Positions 7,568-17,524 of a DNA stretch of 64,000 bases are shown in pieces; positions within the stretch are counted from its first letter, which is position 1; each line of letters begins with the position of its first letter. A program made the translations under genes and the position numbers. The notes beneath the pieces were generated by a model that had not been told where the DNA came from, made no database searches, and saw only the letters and a program-made list of their open reading frames with translations. The stretch is from Leucobacter weissii (lineage in GTDB: Bacteria > Actinomycetota > Actinomycetes > Actinomycetales > Microbacteriaceae). Where the stretch lies: NCBI RefSeq assembly GCF_017565745.1, contig NZ_JAGDYM010000003.1, forward strand, positions 124,001 to 188,000, given 5' to 3'.

Positions 7568-8320
7568 TCAGGCATCGGGCAGGCGCCCCGGGGCGAAGCG
7601 GAGGCGCCACCCCCAGAGCAGCACGAGGCGGAGCGCCTCGACCACGATGCCGACGCTCATCTTGGAACGTCCGGCGCGGCGCTCGACGAAGGTGATCGGA
7701 ACCTCCGCGATCCGGGCGCCGCGGCGCTCCAGCGCCCACGCCGTCTCGATCTGGAACCCGTACCCCTCCGCGACGATCTGCTCGAGGTCGAGTCGCGCGA
7801 TCCATCGCGTGTCGAGCACTCGGAAGCCGCTCGTGATGTCCCGCAGCCCCGACCGCAGGGCCAGCCGCGCCACCCCGGTGCCGGCGCGCGAGATCGCACG
7901 GCGGTGCCACGGCCAGCCGACGATCCGCCCGCCCGGCACCCAGCGCGCTCCGAGCACCAGTCCGGCTCCCGCGCGGGCGGCGGCGAGCAGCCGCGGCAGT
8001 TCCTCGGGCAGATGCGACCCGTCCGCGTCCATCTCGACCGCCCAGCGGTAGTCGCCGGCGATCGCCCGCTCGAAGCCGGCGAGGTAGGCGGTGCCCAGGC
8101 CGAGCTTCGCCGGCCGGTGCAGAACGGAGACGCGAGGATCGGCCGCGGCGAGCTCCTCTGCGACCTCGCCGGTCCCGTCAGGGCTGGCGTCGTCGACGAT
8201 CAGCACATCCGCGCCCGGCGCGCTCCGCCGCAACCGCTCGACGACCTCTGCCAGCGTCTTCCGCTCGTCGTAGGTGGGCAGGATCACGAGCGCCCGGCCC
8301 TGCTGGGGGTCATCTTGCAC
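7568..8320 (-). CDS. Polyprenol monophosphomannose synthase-type glycosyltransferase
   Basis: This GT2 transferase of about 250 residues has VILPTYDERKTL at the N-terminus, the nucleotide-sugar acidic motif VDDASPDGTG, and MDADGSHLPEELP with the DXD-like metal site. A dolichol-phosphate-mannose-synthase-type C-terminus includes ITSGFRVL and the characteristic VPITFVERRAGRSKMS. It would transfer mannose from GDP-mannose to polyprenyl phosphate for extracellular lipoglycan or protein mannosylation. No C-terminal apolipoprotein N-acyltransferase domain is fused here. The start is unclear: GTG at 8320 is used and GTG at 8329 is equally possible. The gene is divergent from secA. Confidence 0.85.
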   Translation of the reverse strand: MQDDPQQGRALVILPTYDERKTLAEVVERLRRSAPGADVLIVDDASPDGTGEVAEELAAADPRVSVLHRPAKLGLGTAYLAGFERAIAGDYRWAVEMDADGSHLPEELPRLLAAARAGAGLVLGARWVPGGRIVGWPWHRRAISRAGTGVARLALRSGLRDITSGFRVLDTRWIARLDLEQIVAEGYGFQIETAWALERRGARIAEVPITFVERRAGRSKMSVGIVVEALRLVLLWGWRLRFAPGRLPDA

Positions 8321-8523
8321 CCTCAGCACACTACCGTCCCGCGCCGCGAGGTCGCCCCCGCGGTGGGAACGACGTGTGAGTCTGCCCGGGCGGCGCCGAT
8401 CCTGCAGCATTCCCACAGCAGACTCGGTGGTGCCTTGCTAAGCTGAAGCGTTGTCACAAGTTGGCAACGGCGGTGAGGCGTGCACGATGCGCGCAAGCCG
8501 CCCCACCGCACAGGAGAGACGAC

Positions 8524-11310
<2,787 letters not shown>

Positions 11311-11388
11311 CCGCAGCGCAGGCGGTGACCCGGCGTGCCGCCGGCATCGACCGAGCGCGCCCATCGTTTGCCGAATGAGGAGACAGGA

Positions 11389-12360
11389 ATGGCAGAAGAG
11401 AAACTGACGAAGCAGCAGCGCCGCGACCAGGCGCGCGAGCAGGCGCGGGTGGCCCGCGAGGCCGAGAAGAAGCGGGAGAAGCGCAATCGGGTGCTGCTGC
11501 AGGGCGGTGTGGTGCTCGGCGTTCTGGCCATCCTCGCCGTCGTCGGTCTGGTGCTCATGCAGACCCTCAAGCCGGCCGGTCCCGGGCCGGAGAACATGGT
11601 CTCGGGCGGTGTGACGTTCGGCACGGACCTGAAGGTCGAGCCGACCCCGGCGCTCGCCGAGGGCGAGGAGCGCCAGCCGCGCGACGTGGACTGGTCGCAG
11701 CTGCCGATCGACGTGACGATCTACGTGGACTACATGTGCCCGGCGTGCGGCGCGTTCGAGCAGCAGTACGGCGAGGTGTTCCAGAACTACATCGGCAGCG
11801 GCGACATCACGCTCACGGTCTACCCGATCAACTTCCTCGATGCGGCGTCGAAATACTCGACGCGAGCGGCGAACCTGGTGAGCTGCGTGGTCGAGCAGCA
11901 GCCGGACTACGCGTTCACGCTGCACAATCAGCTGCTGAGCGCCGAGGTGCAGCCGACCGAGAGCAGCACGGGGCTGACCGACGAGCAGCTCATCGAGCAG
12001 GCCGAGGTCGCGGGGGCGACGGCGACGGACGAGCTGCGCCAGTGCGTGAAGGATCAGCGCTTCGGCGGATTCATCTCGGCGAACTACAAGCAGGTCAGCG
12101 AGAACGGCGTGCTGAGCCTCGCCGAGGGCGAGCGGATGCTGATGCCGCGGAGCTCGACCGAGCTGCAGCCCGAGGGCGAGCCGCAGCGCCTCGTCAGCAC
12201 CCCCACCGTGACGGTGAACGGGAAGCAGTGGGATGCCACTCGCGACGGCGACCTCGAGCAGTACATCCTGAAGGTCCGGGACGATATCGAGGGCAACGGC
12301 GGCAGCTCCGAGGAGACGCCGGCGGAGACCGAGGAGGACACTGCGGCCGAAACCGACTAG
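11389..12360 (+). CDS. Membrane-anchored DsbA-like thiol oxidoreductase
   Basis: The protein has 323 residues. A highly charged cytoplasmic N-terminus (about 1-33) is followed by one membrane segment (about 35-58) and an extracellular thioredoxin-fold domain with the active site CPAC (Cys117, Cys120, in YVDYMCPACGAFEQQYG). The tail is acidic. Proteins of this architecture form or shuffle disulfides in exported proteins, which fits its place behind secA. GAGGAGACAGGA precedes the ATG; an upstream in-frame ATG lacks such a site. A hairpin terminator follows. Confidence 0.88.
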   Translation: MAEEKLTKQQRRDQAREQARVAREAEKKREKRNRVLLQGGVVLGVLAILAVVGLVLMQTLKPAGPGPENMVSGGVTFGTDLKVEPTPALAEGEERQPRDVDWSQLPIDVTIYVDYMCPACGAFEQQYGEVFQNYIGSGDITLTVYPINFLDAASKYSTRAANLVSCVVEQQPDYAFTLHNQLLSAEVQPTESSTGLTDEQLIEQAEVAGATATDELRQCVKDQRFGGFISANYKQVSENGVLSLAEGERMLMPRSSTELQPEGEPQRLVSTPTVTVNGKQWDATRDGDLEQYILKVRDDIEGNGGSSEETPAETEEDTAAETD

Positions 12361-12364
12361 TCTC

Positions 12365-12400
12365 GACGGGCGACCGGCGCACGAGGGCCGGTCGTCCCTC
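12365..12400 (+). terminator. Hairpin terminator between the DsbA-like gene and tRNA-Thr
   Basis: GACGGGCGACCGGC (12365-12378) pairs with GCCGGTCGTCCCTC (12387-12400) with two weak positions and an 8-base loop. It starts 4 bases after the stop codon. There is no U-run, as is common in high-G+C actinobacteria. Confidence 0.55.
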
Positions 12401-12476
12401 GCCGCCTTAGCTCATCTGGTAGAGCAGCGCCCTTGTAAAGCGCAGGTGATCGGTTCGAGTCCGATAGGCGGCTCCA
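12401..12476 (+). tRNA. tRNA-Thr (anticodon TGT)
   Basis: A full cloverleaf can be drawn: acceptor GCCGCCT paired with AGGCGGC, D arm GCTC/GAGC, anticodon loop CTTGTAA with anticodon TGT, and T loop in GGTTCGAGTCC. The CCA end is encoded at 12474-12476. The T-loop shows no duplicated copy nearby. Confidence 0.95.
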
Positions 12477-12481
12477 CCGGC

Positions 12482-12952
12482 TCACCGCGCGCGGAGAGCG
12501 TGCTGGAGATGGATCCCGACGTGGCCGATCCCGGCGACGATCGCCGAGACGATGAGCGGCAGCAGCAGACCGTAGACGCCCAGCAGCAGGCATCCGAGCA
12601 TCGGCAGCAGAGCCAGCGGGACCGGGATGCCGAGAAGCGGACGGTAGAAGTCGGCGTTGCGTCGCGGTCCGGCGAAGTACCGGATCCATGCCGCCTCGTA
12701 GAGCAGCATCGCGGCGATCGCCGCCACGAGCCACCACGACCAGGGCGTCCAGGCGCGCAGTCCGGTGTCGGAGAAGAGCACGAGCGATGCCGTGAGCAGC
12801 ACTTGGCCGGTGCGCTCGATGACGCGCAGGACACGGTTCTCGCCGGAGGGATCGTAGTCGCTCGCGACCCCGAAGCGCGCCCACAGCAGATTCGGCACGA
12901 GCGCCGCGAGCAGGAACGCCGTGCCCACGAACGAGAAACCGAACTCTCCCAC
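12482..12952 (-). CDS. Small integral membrane protein, function unknown
   Basis: This 156-residue protein has four to five predicted membrane segments (for example TAFLLAALVPNLLWARFG, WSWWLVAAIAAMLLYEAAWI and LLGVYGLLLPLIVSAIVAGI). The sequence YEAAWIRYFAGPRR between segments is typical of a family of uncharacterised membrane proteins. The start is GTG at 12952. It ends 5 bases from the tRNA-Thr CCA, so the two transcripts converge. No function can be assigned. Confidence 0.7.
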   Translation of the reverse strand: MGEFGFSFVGTAFLLAALVPNLLWARFGVASDYDPSGENRVLRVIERTGQVLLTASLVLFSDTGLRAWTPWSWWLVAAIAAMLLYEAAWIRYFAGPRRNADFYRPLLGIPVPLALLPMLGCLLLGVYGLLLPLIVSAIVAGIGHVGIHLQHALRAR

Positions 12953-13043
12953 GGTTCGATTCTCCCACGATCATCGGCTGCGGCCCGTCCGACGCGGTCG
13001 CTGTCCCCGCGCCGCGCCGCGTCGCGTCGTCTAAGGTTGTCTG

Positions 13044-14000
13044 GTGACCCCGAAATATGCGCCCCCCGTGTGGGCCGCCCTGCTGGGCAGCGGTTTCGCG
13101 GGGATGCTCGTCGCCGTGCAGTCCCGTGTGAACGGCGGGCTGAGCCAGGAACTCGGCGACGGCTATCTCACGGCCGCGGTCTCCTTCTCCTCGGGACTGG
13201 CGATCCTCGTGCTCATCGTGATCCTCTCCCGCGACGCCAAGGACGGGTTCCGCAGGCTGCGTGCCGAGCTGGGCTCGCGCCGCCTGCCCTGGTGGGCGCT
13301 GACCGGCGGCGCGTGCGGCGCCTTCTTCGTGCTCGGCCAGGGGCTGGTCGCGTCGGTCATCGGCCTCGCGCTGTTCACGGTGGGCATCGTCGCCGGGCAG
13401 GTGTTCGGCGGACTGGTCATGGACCGTCTCGGGCTCGGCCCGGGCGGGAGGGTCGATCCCACGCCGCAGCGCGTCATCGGCACGGTGCTCGCCATCGTCG
13501 CGGTGGCGCTGTCGGTGCTGAGCGACTTCGGCGGAGGCGACGAGGGCCATGGGTCTCAGCTGTGGCTCATGCTGCTGCCTCTGATCTCCGGCGCGCTGGT
13601 CGCCTGGCAGTCGGCGGTCAACGGGCTGGTGCGCGCCGCGGCGCAGAGCGCGGTCACCTCCACCTTCGTCAACTTCGTCGTCGGCACGGCGATCCTGGTC
13701 GTCGCTGCGTCCGTGTCGGTCGCCGTGGGCGGCTGGCCCGAGACCTGGCCGAGCGATCCGCTGCTCTACATCGGCGGCGCGACCGGCGTGATCTTCATCG
13801 GCATCGCGGCGATGCTGGTGCGCGCCGCCGGGGTGCTGCTGCTCAGCATGTCGAATGTCGCCGGGCAACTCCTCGCCGCCGTCGCGTTCGAGGCCGCACT
13901 GCCCCTGGCGGACGGACTCACTCCGTGGCTGCTGGCGGGGGCCGCCATCGCGCTGCTGGCGGTGACGATCGCGGCGCTCCCGTCGCGGCGGAGGGGGTAA
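13044..14000 (+). CDS. DMT-superfamily transporter, YdcZ/DUF606 type
   Basis: The 318-residue membrane protein is built from two similar halves of about five membrane segments each. Each half carries the family motif (AVQSRVNGGLS near residue 30 and AWQSAVNGLVRAA near residue 193). DUF606/YdcZ proteins belong to the drug/metabolite transporter superfamily; substrates are unknown. The start is GTG at 13044. TAAGGT at 13032-13037 ends 6 bases before it, suggesting a leaderless mRNA. Confidence 0.82.
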   Translation: MTPKYAPPVWAALLGSGFAGMLVAVQSRVNGGLSQELGDGYLTAAVSFSSGLAILVLIVILSRDAKDGFRRLRAELGSRRLPWWALTGGACGAFFVLGQGLVASVIGLALFTVGIVAGQVFGGLVMDRLGLGPGGRVDPTPQRVIGTVLAIVAVALSVLSDFGGGDEGHGSQLWLMLLPLISGALVAWQSAVNGLVRAAAQSAVTSTFVNFVVGTAILVVAASVSVAVGGWPETWPSDPLLYIGGATGVIFIGIAAMLVRAAGVLLLSMSNVAGQLLAAVAFEAALPLADGLTPWLLAGAAIALLAVTIAALPSRRRG

Positions 14001-14033
14001 CGGCTCCGACCGGGATCCCGGGCGCGTGTTCCG

Positions 14034-14450
14034 CTACTTCTCGGGCGGATCCTCGTCGAAGGAGAGCGCGAGCGAGTTCATGCAGTAGCGGTCGCCGGTC
14101 GGGGTGCCGAAACCGTCCGGGAACACGTGGCCCAGGTGCGATCCGCAGCGCGCGCAGCGCACCTCCGTGCGCTGCATGCCGAGGGTCGTGTCCTCGAGCA
14201 GCTCCACGGCGTCGGGGCGCACGCTCTCGTAGAAGCTCGGCCAGCCGCAGTGGGATTCGAACTTGGTGCCGCTGCGGAAGAGCTCGTTGCCGCAAGCCCG
14301 GCAGCGGTAGAGGCCGTCGCCCCACTCGTCGAGGAGCTCGCCGGTGCCGGGGCGCTCGGTCGCGGCCTCGCGGAGGATCGCATACTCCTCGGGGCTCAGT
14401 CGCTCGCGCCACTCGTTGTCGCCGAGTCGGAACTCGTAGCCGTCGCTCAT
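14034..14450 (-). CDS. msrB: Peptide methionine-R-sulfoxide reductase MsrB
   Basis: This 138-residue enzyme reduces the R form of methionine sulfoxide in proteins. Zinc cysteines are present in YRCRACG and VRCARCGSHLGHVF, the substrate pocket motif is CGWPSF, and the catalytic Cys is in DRYCMNS. The ATG at 14450 is preceded by GGTGAG. Longer in-frame readings extend into low-complexity sequence and were rejected. It faces away from a long pyrimidine tract. Confidence 0.93.
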   Translation of the reverse strand: MSDGYEFRLGDNEWRERLSPEEYAILREAATERPGTGELLDEWGDGLYRCRACGNELFRSGTKFESHCGWPSFYESVRPDAVELLEDTTLGMQRTEVRCARCGSHLGHVFPDGFGTPTGDRYCMNSLALSFDEDPPEK

Positions 14451-14489
14451 CTCACCAACGATACCGCGTTCGGGGTCGCGCTCCCACCC

Positions 14490-15045
14490 CTTGCGCACCT
14501 TCCCGTCTCGTGCATGCCGCTCGTCTCGTGCGTTTGCTCGCCTCGTGTATCTTGCCCGTCTCGTGCGTCTCGTGCGTCTTGTCCGCCTCCTGCGTTTGTT
14601 CGTCTCTCGTGCGTCTTGTCCGCCTTGCCGCGACCGGGCGCTCCCGCGCTCCCGCGCTCCCGCGCTCCCGCGCTTTCTCCTCACTCCTCACTCCTCACTC
14701 CTTTCTTCTCACTCCTTTCTTCTCATTCCTTTCTCCTTCCCTTCCCCTCTCCCTCCTTACCCTCTTCTCCTTCTTCCTCCCCTCCTCCCCTCCCCTCCTC
14801 TCCTTTCCTTCTGCTCTTCCGTTCCTTTTCTCTCTCCTTTCTTCTTTTTTAACTTTCCCCTCCCCATCCTTTACTTTCTTCTTCCCTCTCCCCTTCTCCC
14901 CTTCTTCCCTCCCTAATCCTCTCTCCTCTCTCCTCTCTCCTCTCTCCCCTCTCCTCTCTCCTCTCTCCTCTCTCCTCTCTCCTCTCTTCCCGCTCCCCGT
15001 TCTTCTCCTCCTTCTCCTTCCTCTCCGTGCCCGGAACCCCACCGC
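14490..15045. repeat. 550-base pyrimidine tract with nested short repeats
   Basis: On the + strand this starts with repeats of GTCTCGTGCGT-like units, then CTCCCGCG repeats near 14640, then CTCCTCA repeats. From about 14680 to 15030 it is almost pure C and T, with a CTCTC/CTCCT ladder at 14920-14990. There is no credible gene on either strand. It reads into palindrome copy 3. Long polypyrimidine-polypurine tracts can form triplex (H-) DNA. Confidence 0.85.
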
Positions 15046-15049
15046 GTGT

Positions 15050-15096
15050 GGTCGCATGTTGCCCTTTCCCGTCCTCTCAAAGGGCAGTTTGCGTCC
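15050..15096. repeat. 51-base palindrome family, copy 3 (diverged)
   Basis: The inner arms TTGCCCTTT and AAAGGGCAG are kept with the same 11-base loop (15068-15078). The outer arms have four mismatched pairs and differ from the other copies. It lies between divergent msrB and the DUF559 gene. Confidence 0.65.
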
Positions 15097-15132
15097 GATC
15101 GCGGCTCGAAAGCGGCGGAACTGCCCGGCACT

Positions 15133-15186
15133 CGCCCCTCACAGCTCAGCGCTAGTGATCCGTGCGTCCGACTTATCCGCAGATTC
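15133..15186 (+). promoter_or_regulatory. Shared upstream motif of the DUF559 gene (also before comF)
   Basis: CGCCCCTCACA, 29 bases, then TTATCCGCAGATTC. Both blocks match the comF upstream region at 5205-5258 with identical spacing. It ends 45 bases before the start codon, the same distance as at comF. Confidence 0.55.
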
Positions 15187-15231
15187 TGTTTCGAGCGCGA
15201 GGCGCGGGTGGGGGAGGACCATGCTTGAAGC

Positions 15232-16236
15232 ATGCCCAGACCCCGCGAACCCGTCCCGCACGCACTGCGCGGAATGCCGTTCCGCTATGCGGAGGGCTTG
15301 CAGGCCGGCTTGGGCGTGAAGGCGCTGCGACACGAACGCTTCGACCGGCCCTTCCGGGGAGTGCGCCGCCCCGTGGCTCGTGTCGAGCAGGGCCCGCACT
15401 CGTCCTACGCCTCCTATGCCGATGCGGTGCGGCGATCCGCGGAGTCGTTCGCGGTGCTCCTTCGGCGTGGCGAGGCGTTCAGCCATGAGACGGCCCTGAT
15501 CCTGCTCGGTTGCCCGCTTCGCCCCCTGGTCGAGCGTTCCGCAGGAGGGGATGCGGCTCCGCAGCCGGTTCATGTGACGGCACCCTGGCCTGCGCGTGCG
15601 CGGCGCGCGGCCGGGGTACGCGGCCATGTGTCACGCAGGGATTTCGAGCCGCGGGGCTCTCCTGCGGGGCTTCCCGTCGTTCCCGCGGAACTCGCGCTGC
15701 GCCAGGCCGCGGCCTCGCTGAACGTCGTGGAACTCGTCGTTGCGCTCGATCATCTCATGCTGGGTTCCGGGGCGAGGACCCCGCTTCTTCCGGTCGAGCC
15801 GCCGCGTGCCGCCGCGGGCGGGCTGCCGGGATCGAGGCGGCTCAGGAGGGCGCTGCAGTTCGCGCGCACGGGTTCGGAATCCCGGATGGAGACCCTCTTG
15901 AGGCTCCTGCTCGAGGCACACGGCCTGGCCGAGCGCTTCGACTTGCAGGTCGAGCTGTTCGACGGGGAGGGGAGGATCGGCCGCTTCGATCTGGCGTGCC
16001 GGGAGGCGAAGCTCGTCGTCGAGTACGACGGCGAACAGCATCGAAGCTCCCGCGCCCAGTACCTGAAGGACGTGCGGCGGCTGGATCGAGTGCGGGAGCG
16101 CGGCTACCGGGTCCTCCGTGTTCACGCCGAGGATCTGTTCCTCCGCCCCCTTGAGACGGTGCGACGCGTGGCGGAGGCGCTGGGGGTCCGAACGCCGGAT
16201 GCGCCCCTGCGCCCCGAGCTGCTGCCCGCCCCCTGA
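15232..16236 (+). CDS. DUF559 / Vsr-like endonuclease-domain protein
   Basis: In this 334-residue protein the C-terminal third (about 215-330) has the restriction-endonuclease-like DUF559 pattern: ESRMETLLRLLLEAHGL, then GRFDLACREAKLVVEYDGEQH with the candidate catalytic Asp/Glu residues, and a YRVLRVHAEDL strand. The N-terminal part resembles the DNA-binding or antitoxin-like region often fused to DUF559 in actinobacteria, but no firm motif is visible. Its role is unknown; DNA repair, uptake or defence are possible. The ATG at 15232 sits in a small palindrome (CATGCTT-G-AAGCATG, 15220-15234). The GGGGAGG site is better spaced for an out-of-frame ATG at 15221, so translation initiation here deserves care. 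Confidence 0.75.
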   Translation: MPRPREPVPHALRGMPFRYAEGLQAGLGVKALRHERFDRPFRGVRRPVARVEQGPHSSYASYADAVRRSAESFAVLLRRGEAFSHETALILLGCPLRPLVERSAGGDAAPQPVHVTAPWPARARRAAGVRGHVSRRDFEPRGSPAGLPVVPAELALRQAAASLNVVELVVALDHLMLGSGARTPLLPVEPPRAAAGGLPGSRRLRRALQFARTGSESRMETLLRLLLEAHGLAERFDLQVELFDGEGRIGRFDLACREAKLVVEYDGEQHRSSRAQYLKDVRRLDRVRERGYRVLRVHAEDLFLRPLETVRRVAEALGVRTPDAPLRPELLPAP

Positions 16237-16346
16237 ACCAGAGGCGTGTCCGCCCCCTGCACCGGAGAGCTGCTCGCGACGCCTGTCATCAACGCGCCTG
16301 CCGCTTCCACTCGCTCTCCTCGCTCTCCTCTCTCCGGCTCCGTCGA

Positions 16347-16397
16347 GTGGACCCGAAGTGCCCTTTCCCGGCAGACGAAAGGGCACTTCGGGTCCAC
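16347..16397. repeat. 51-base palindrome family, copy 4 (full-length, perfect)
   Basis: GTGGACCCGAAGTGCCCTTT (16347-16366), 11-base loop (16367-16377) and a fully complementary 20-base right arm (16378-16397). It lies between the convergent DUF559 and nitroreductase genes and is followed by a purine tract. Read on the other strand, the order tract-then-palindrome is the same as in copies 1-3. Confidence 0.95.
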
Positions 16398-16700
16398 GGG
16401 CGGGGAGAGCGCGGGCGCCCGGGGGGGGGGGGAGGGGAACGGGCGCGGAGGGGCGAGAGGGAAGGGCGAAGGAGAGGGGGAGGGGCGAGAGGGAAGGGAA
16501 GGGGCGCGCGAGAGGGGACGTTCAGGGGAGAGGGAAGGGCAAGGGAGAGGGAAGGAGAGGGCGCGCGCGAGAAGGGGAAAGGTGCGCGACGAGAGGGAAG
16601 GGAAGGGGCGCGCGCGAGGACAAGGCCGAGAGAGGAGCGGGGGAGGATGCGCGAGTCGGGATGGGCGCGAGTCGGGATGGGCGCGCGCGAGGATCTTCAG
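16398..16700. repeat. G/A-rich purine tract after palindrome copy 4
   Basis: About 300 bases are dominated by G and A (GGGAGAGGG and GGGGCGCGCGAGA motifs, including a run of 12 G near 16425). It fills the gap between convergent genes. No supportable gene was found on either strand. Confidence 0.8.
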
Positions 16701-16711
16701 AGAGCGGCGGG

Positions 16712-17278
16712 TCAGGGGGTGGAAAGATGCCGGGCGAGGTCGAGGGGCTTGCGGGGCTTCGGCTTGCGGCTGCGCTCCGGGATCCCTCCGACGTACAGCC
16801 AGCCGAGCAGATACTCGTGCTTGTCGAGCCGGTGGGCCCGCCGCGCCGCCTTCGAGCGCGCCGGTGAGCCGGTGCGCCAGATCACGCCCCATCCCGCTTC
16901 GTCCAGCAGCAGGCTCAGGAGGTGCGCCGCCCCGGAGGCGACGGCCTCCTGCTCCCACACCGGCACCTTCTTGCTCGGGCGCGGGCTCACGACGATCGCC
17001 AGCACCAGCGGCGCCCGGGTGGCCTTGGCGATGCCCTTCTCCCGGCTCATGCCGCCGGCCTTGGCGAGCGCCCGGCCGAGCCGTCGCCGCTCGTCGCCGC
17101 GCCACTCGATGATGCGCCACGGGCGCAGCCCGCTGTGATCCGCCACGCTCGCGAGCGCCGACACGAGGCCTTCGAGCTCGGAGCGCTCGGGGGCGTCCTC
17201 GGTGACCCTGGAGTGGGATCGCCGGGCTCGCACGGCCCGCAGGGCTCCGGGAGTGCTCGGGTCCGTGGGATCGGTCAT
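16712..17278 (-). CDS. Nitroreductase-family protein
   Basis: This 188-residue FMN-dependent nitroreductase-like protein begins with a disordered stretch. RARRSHSRVTEDAPE supplies the family's phosphate-binding Arg pair, followed by the LRPWRIIEWRGDERR segment, a central region with VVSPRPSKKVPVWEQEAV, and an EYLLGWLYVGG core strand. Such enzymes reduce nitro compounds or quinones with NAD(P)H; the substrate is unknown. The ATG at 17278 has AAAGGA upstream. It is divergent from the heme-uptake locus. Confidence 0.85.
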   Translation of the reverse strand: MTDPTDPSTPGALRAVRARRSHSRVTEDAPERSELEGLVSALASVADHSGLRPWRIIEWRGDERRRLGRALAKAGGMSREKGIAKATRAPLVLAIVVSPRPSKKVPVWEQEAVASGAAHLLSLLLDEAGWGVIWRTGSPARSKAARRAHRLDKHEYLLGWLYVGGIPERSRKPKPRKPLDLARHLSTP

Positions 17279-17426
17279 GGTGTCGTGTCCTTTCGCGTGC
17301 CCTTCAGTGTAATTCAGCGGTGCGCGGGGTGTGTTCGAGCGCTGTGCGGGGCGCCTCGGCGGAGGGCGCGAGGGCCGCGGAGACTTGCGCGATCAGCTGA
17401 AGTTCACGAGAATGATAGGAAGTAAA

Positions 17427-17445
17427 TGAGGTGAGTCTGGCCTAA
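17427..17445 (+). promoter_or_regulatory. Candidate DtxR/IdeR iron box
   Basis: TGAGGTGAGTCTGGCCTAA matches the DtxR/IdeR consensus TWAGGTWAGSCTWACCTWA at 14 of 19 positions by eye. It lies 80 bases before the ATG of an HtaA-type gene. A DtxR-family regulator with all metal ligands is encoded in the window at 37255. Confidence 0.6.
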
Positions 17446-17524
17446 ACTACCTCGGATGAAAACCGATCTGCCGGGACCGCCCCGCAGTTCCCCTGGAAAC
17501 AACGAACAAGGAGTGCTCTCGTAT

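Noticed and set aside
12446-15319. Very long + strand frame across tRNA-Thr, the YdcZ gene, msrB and the pyrimidine tract
   Set aside because: It crosses three well-supported genes in other frames and ends in low-complexity Ser/Leu/Pro sequence. Long frames are expected by chance at high G+C.
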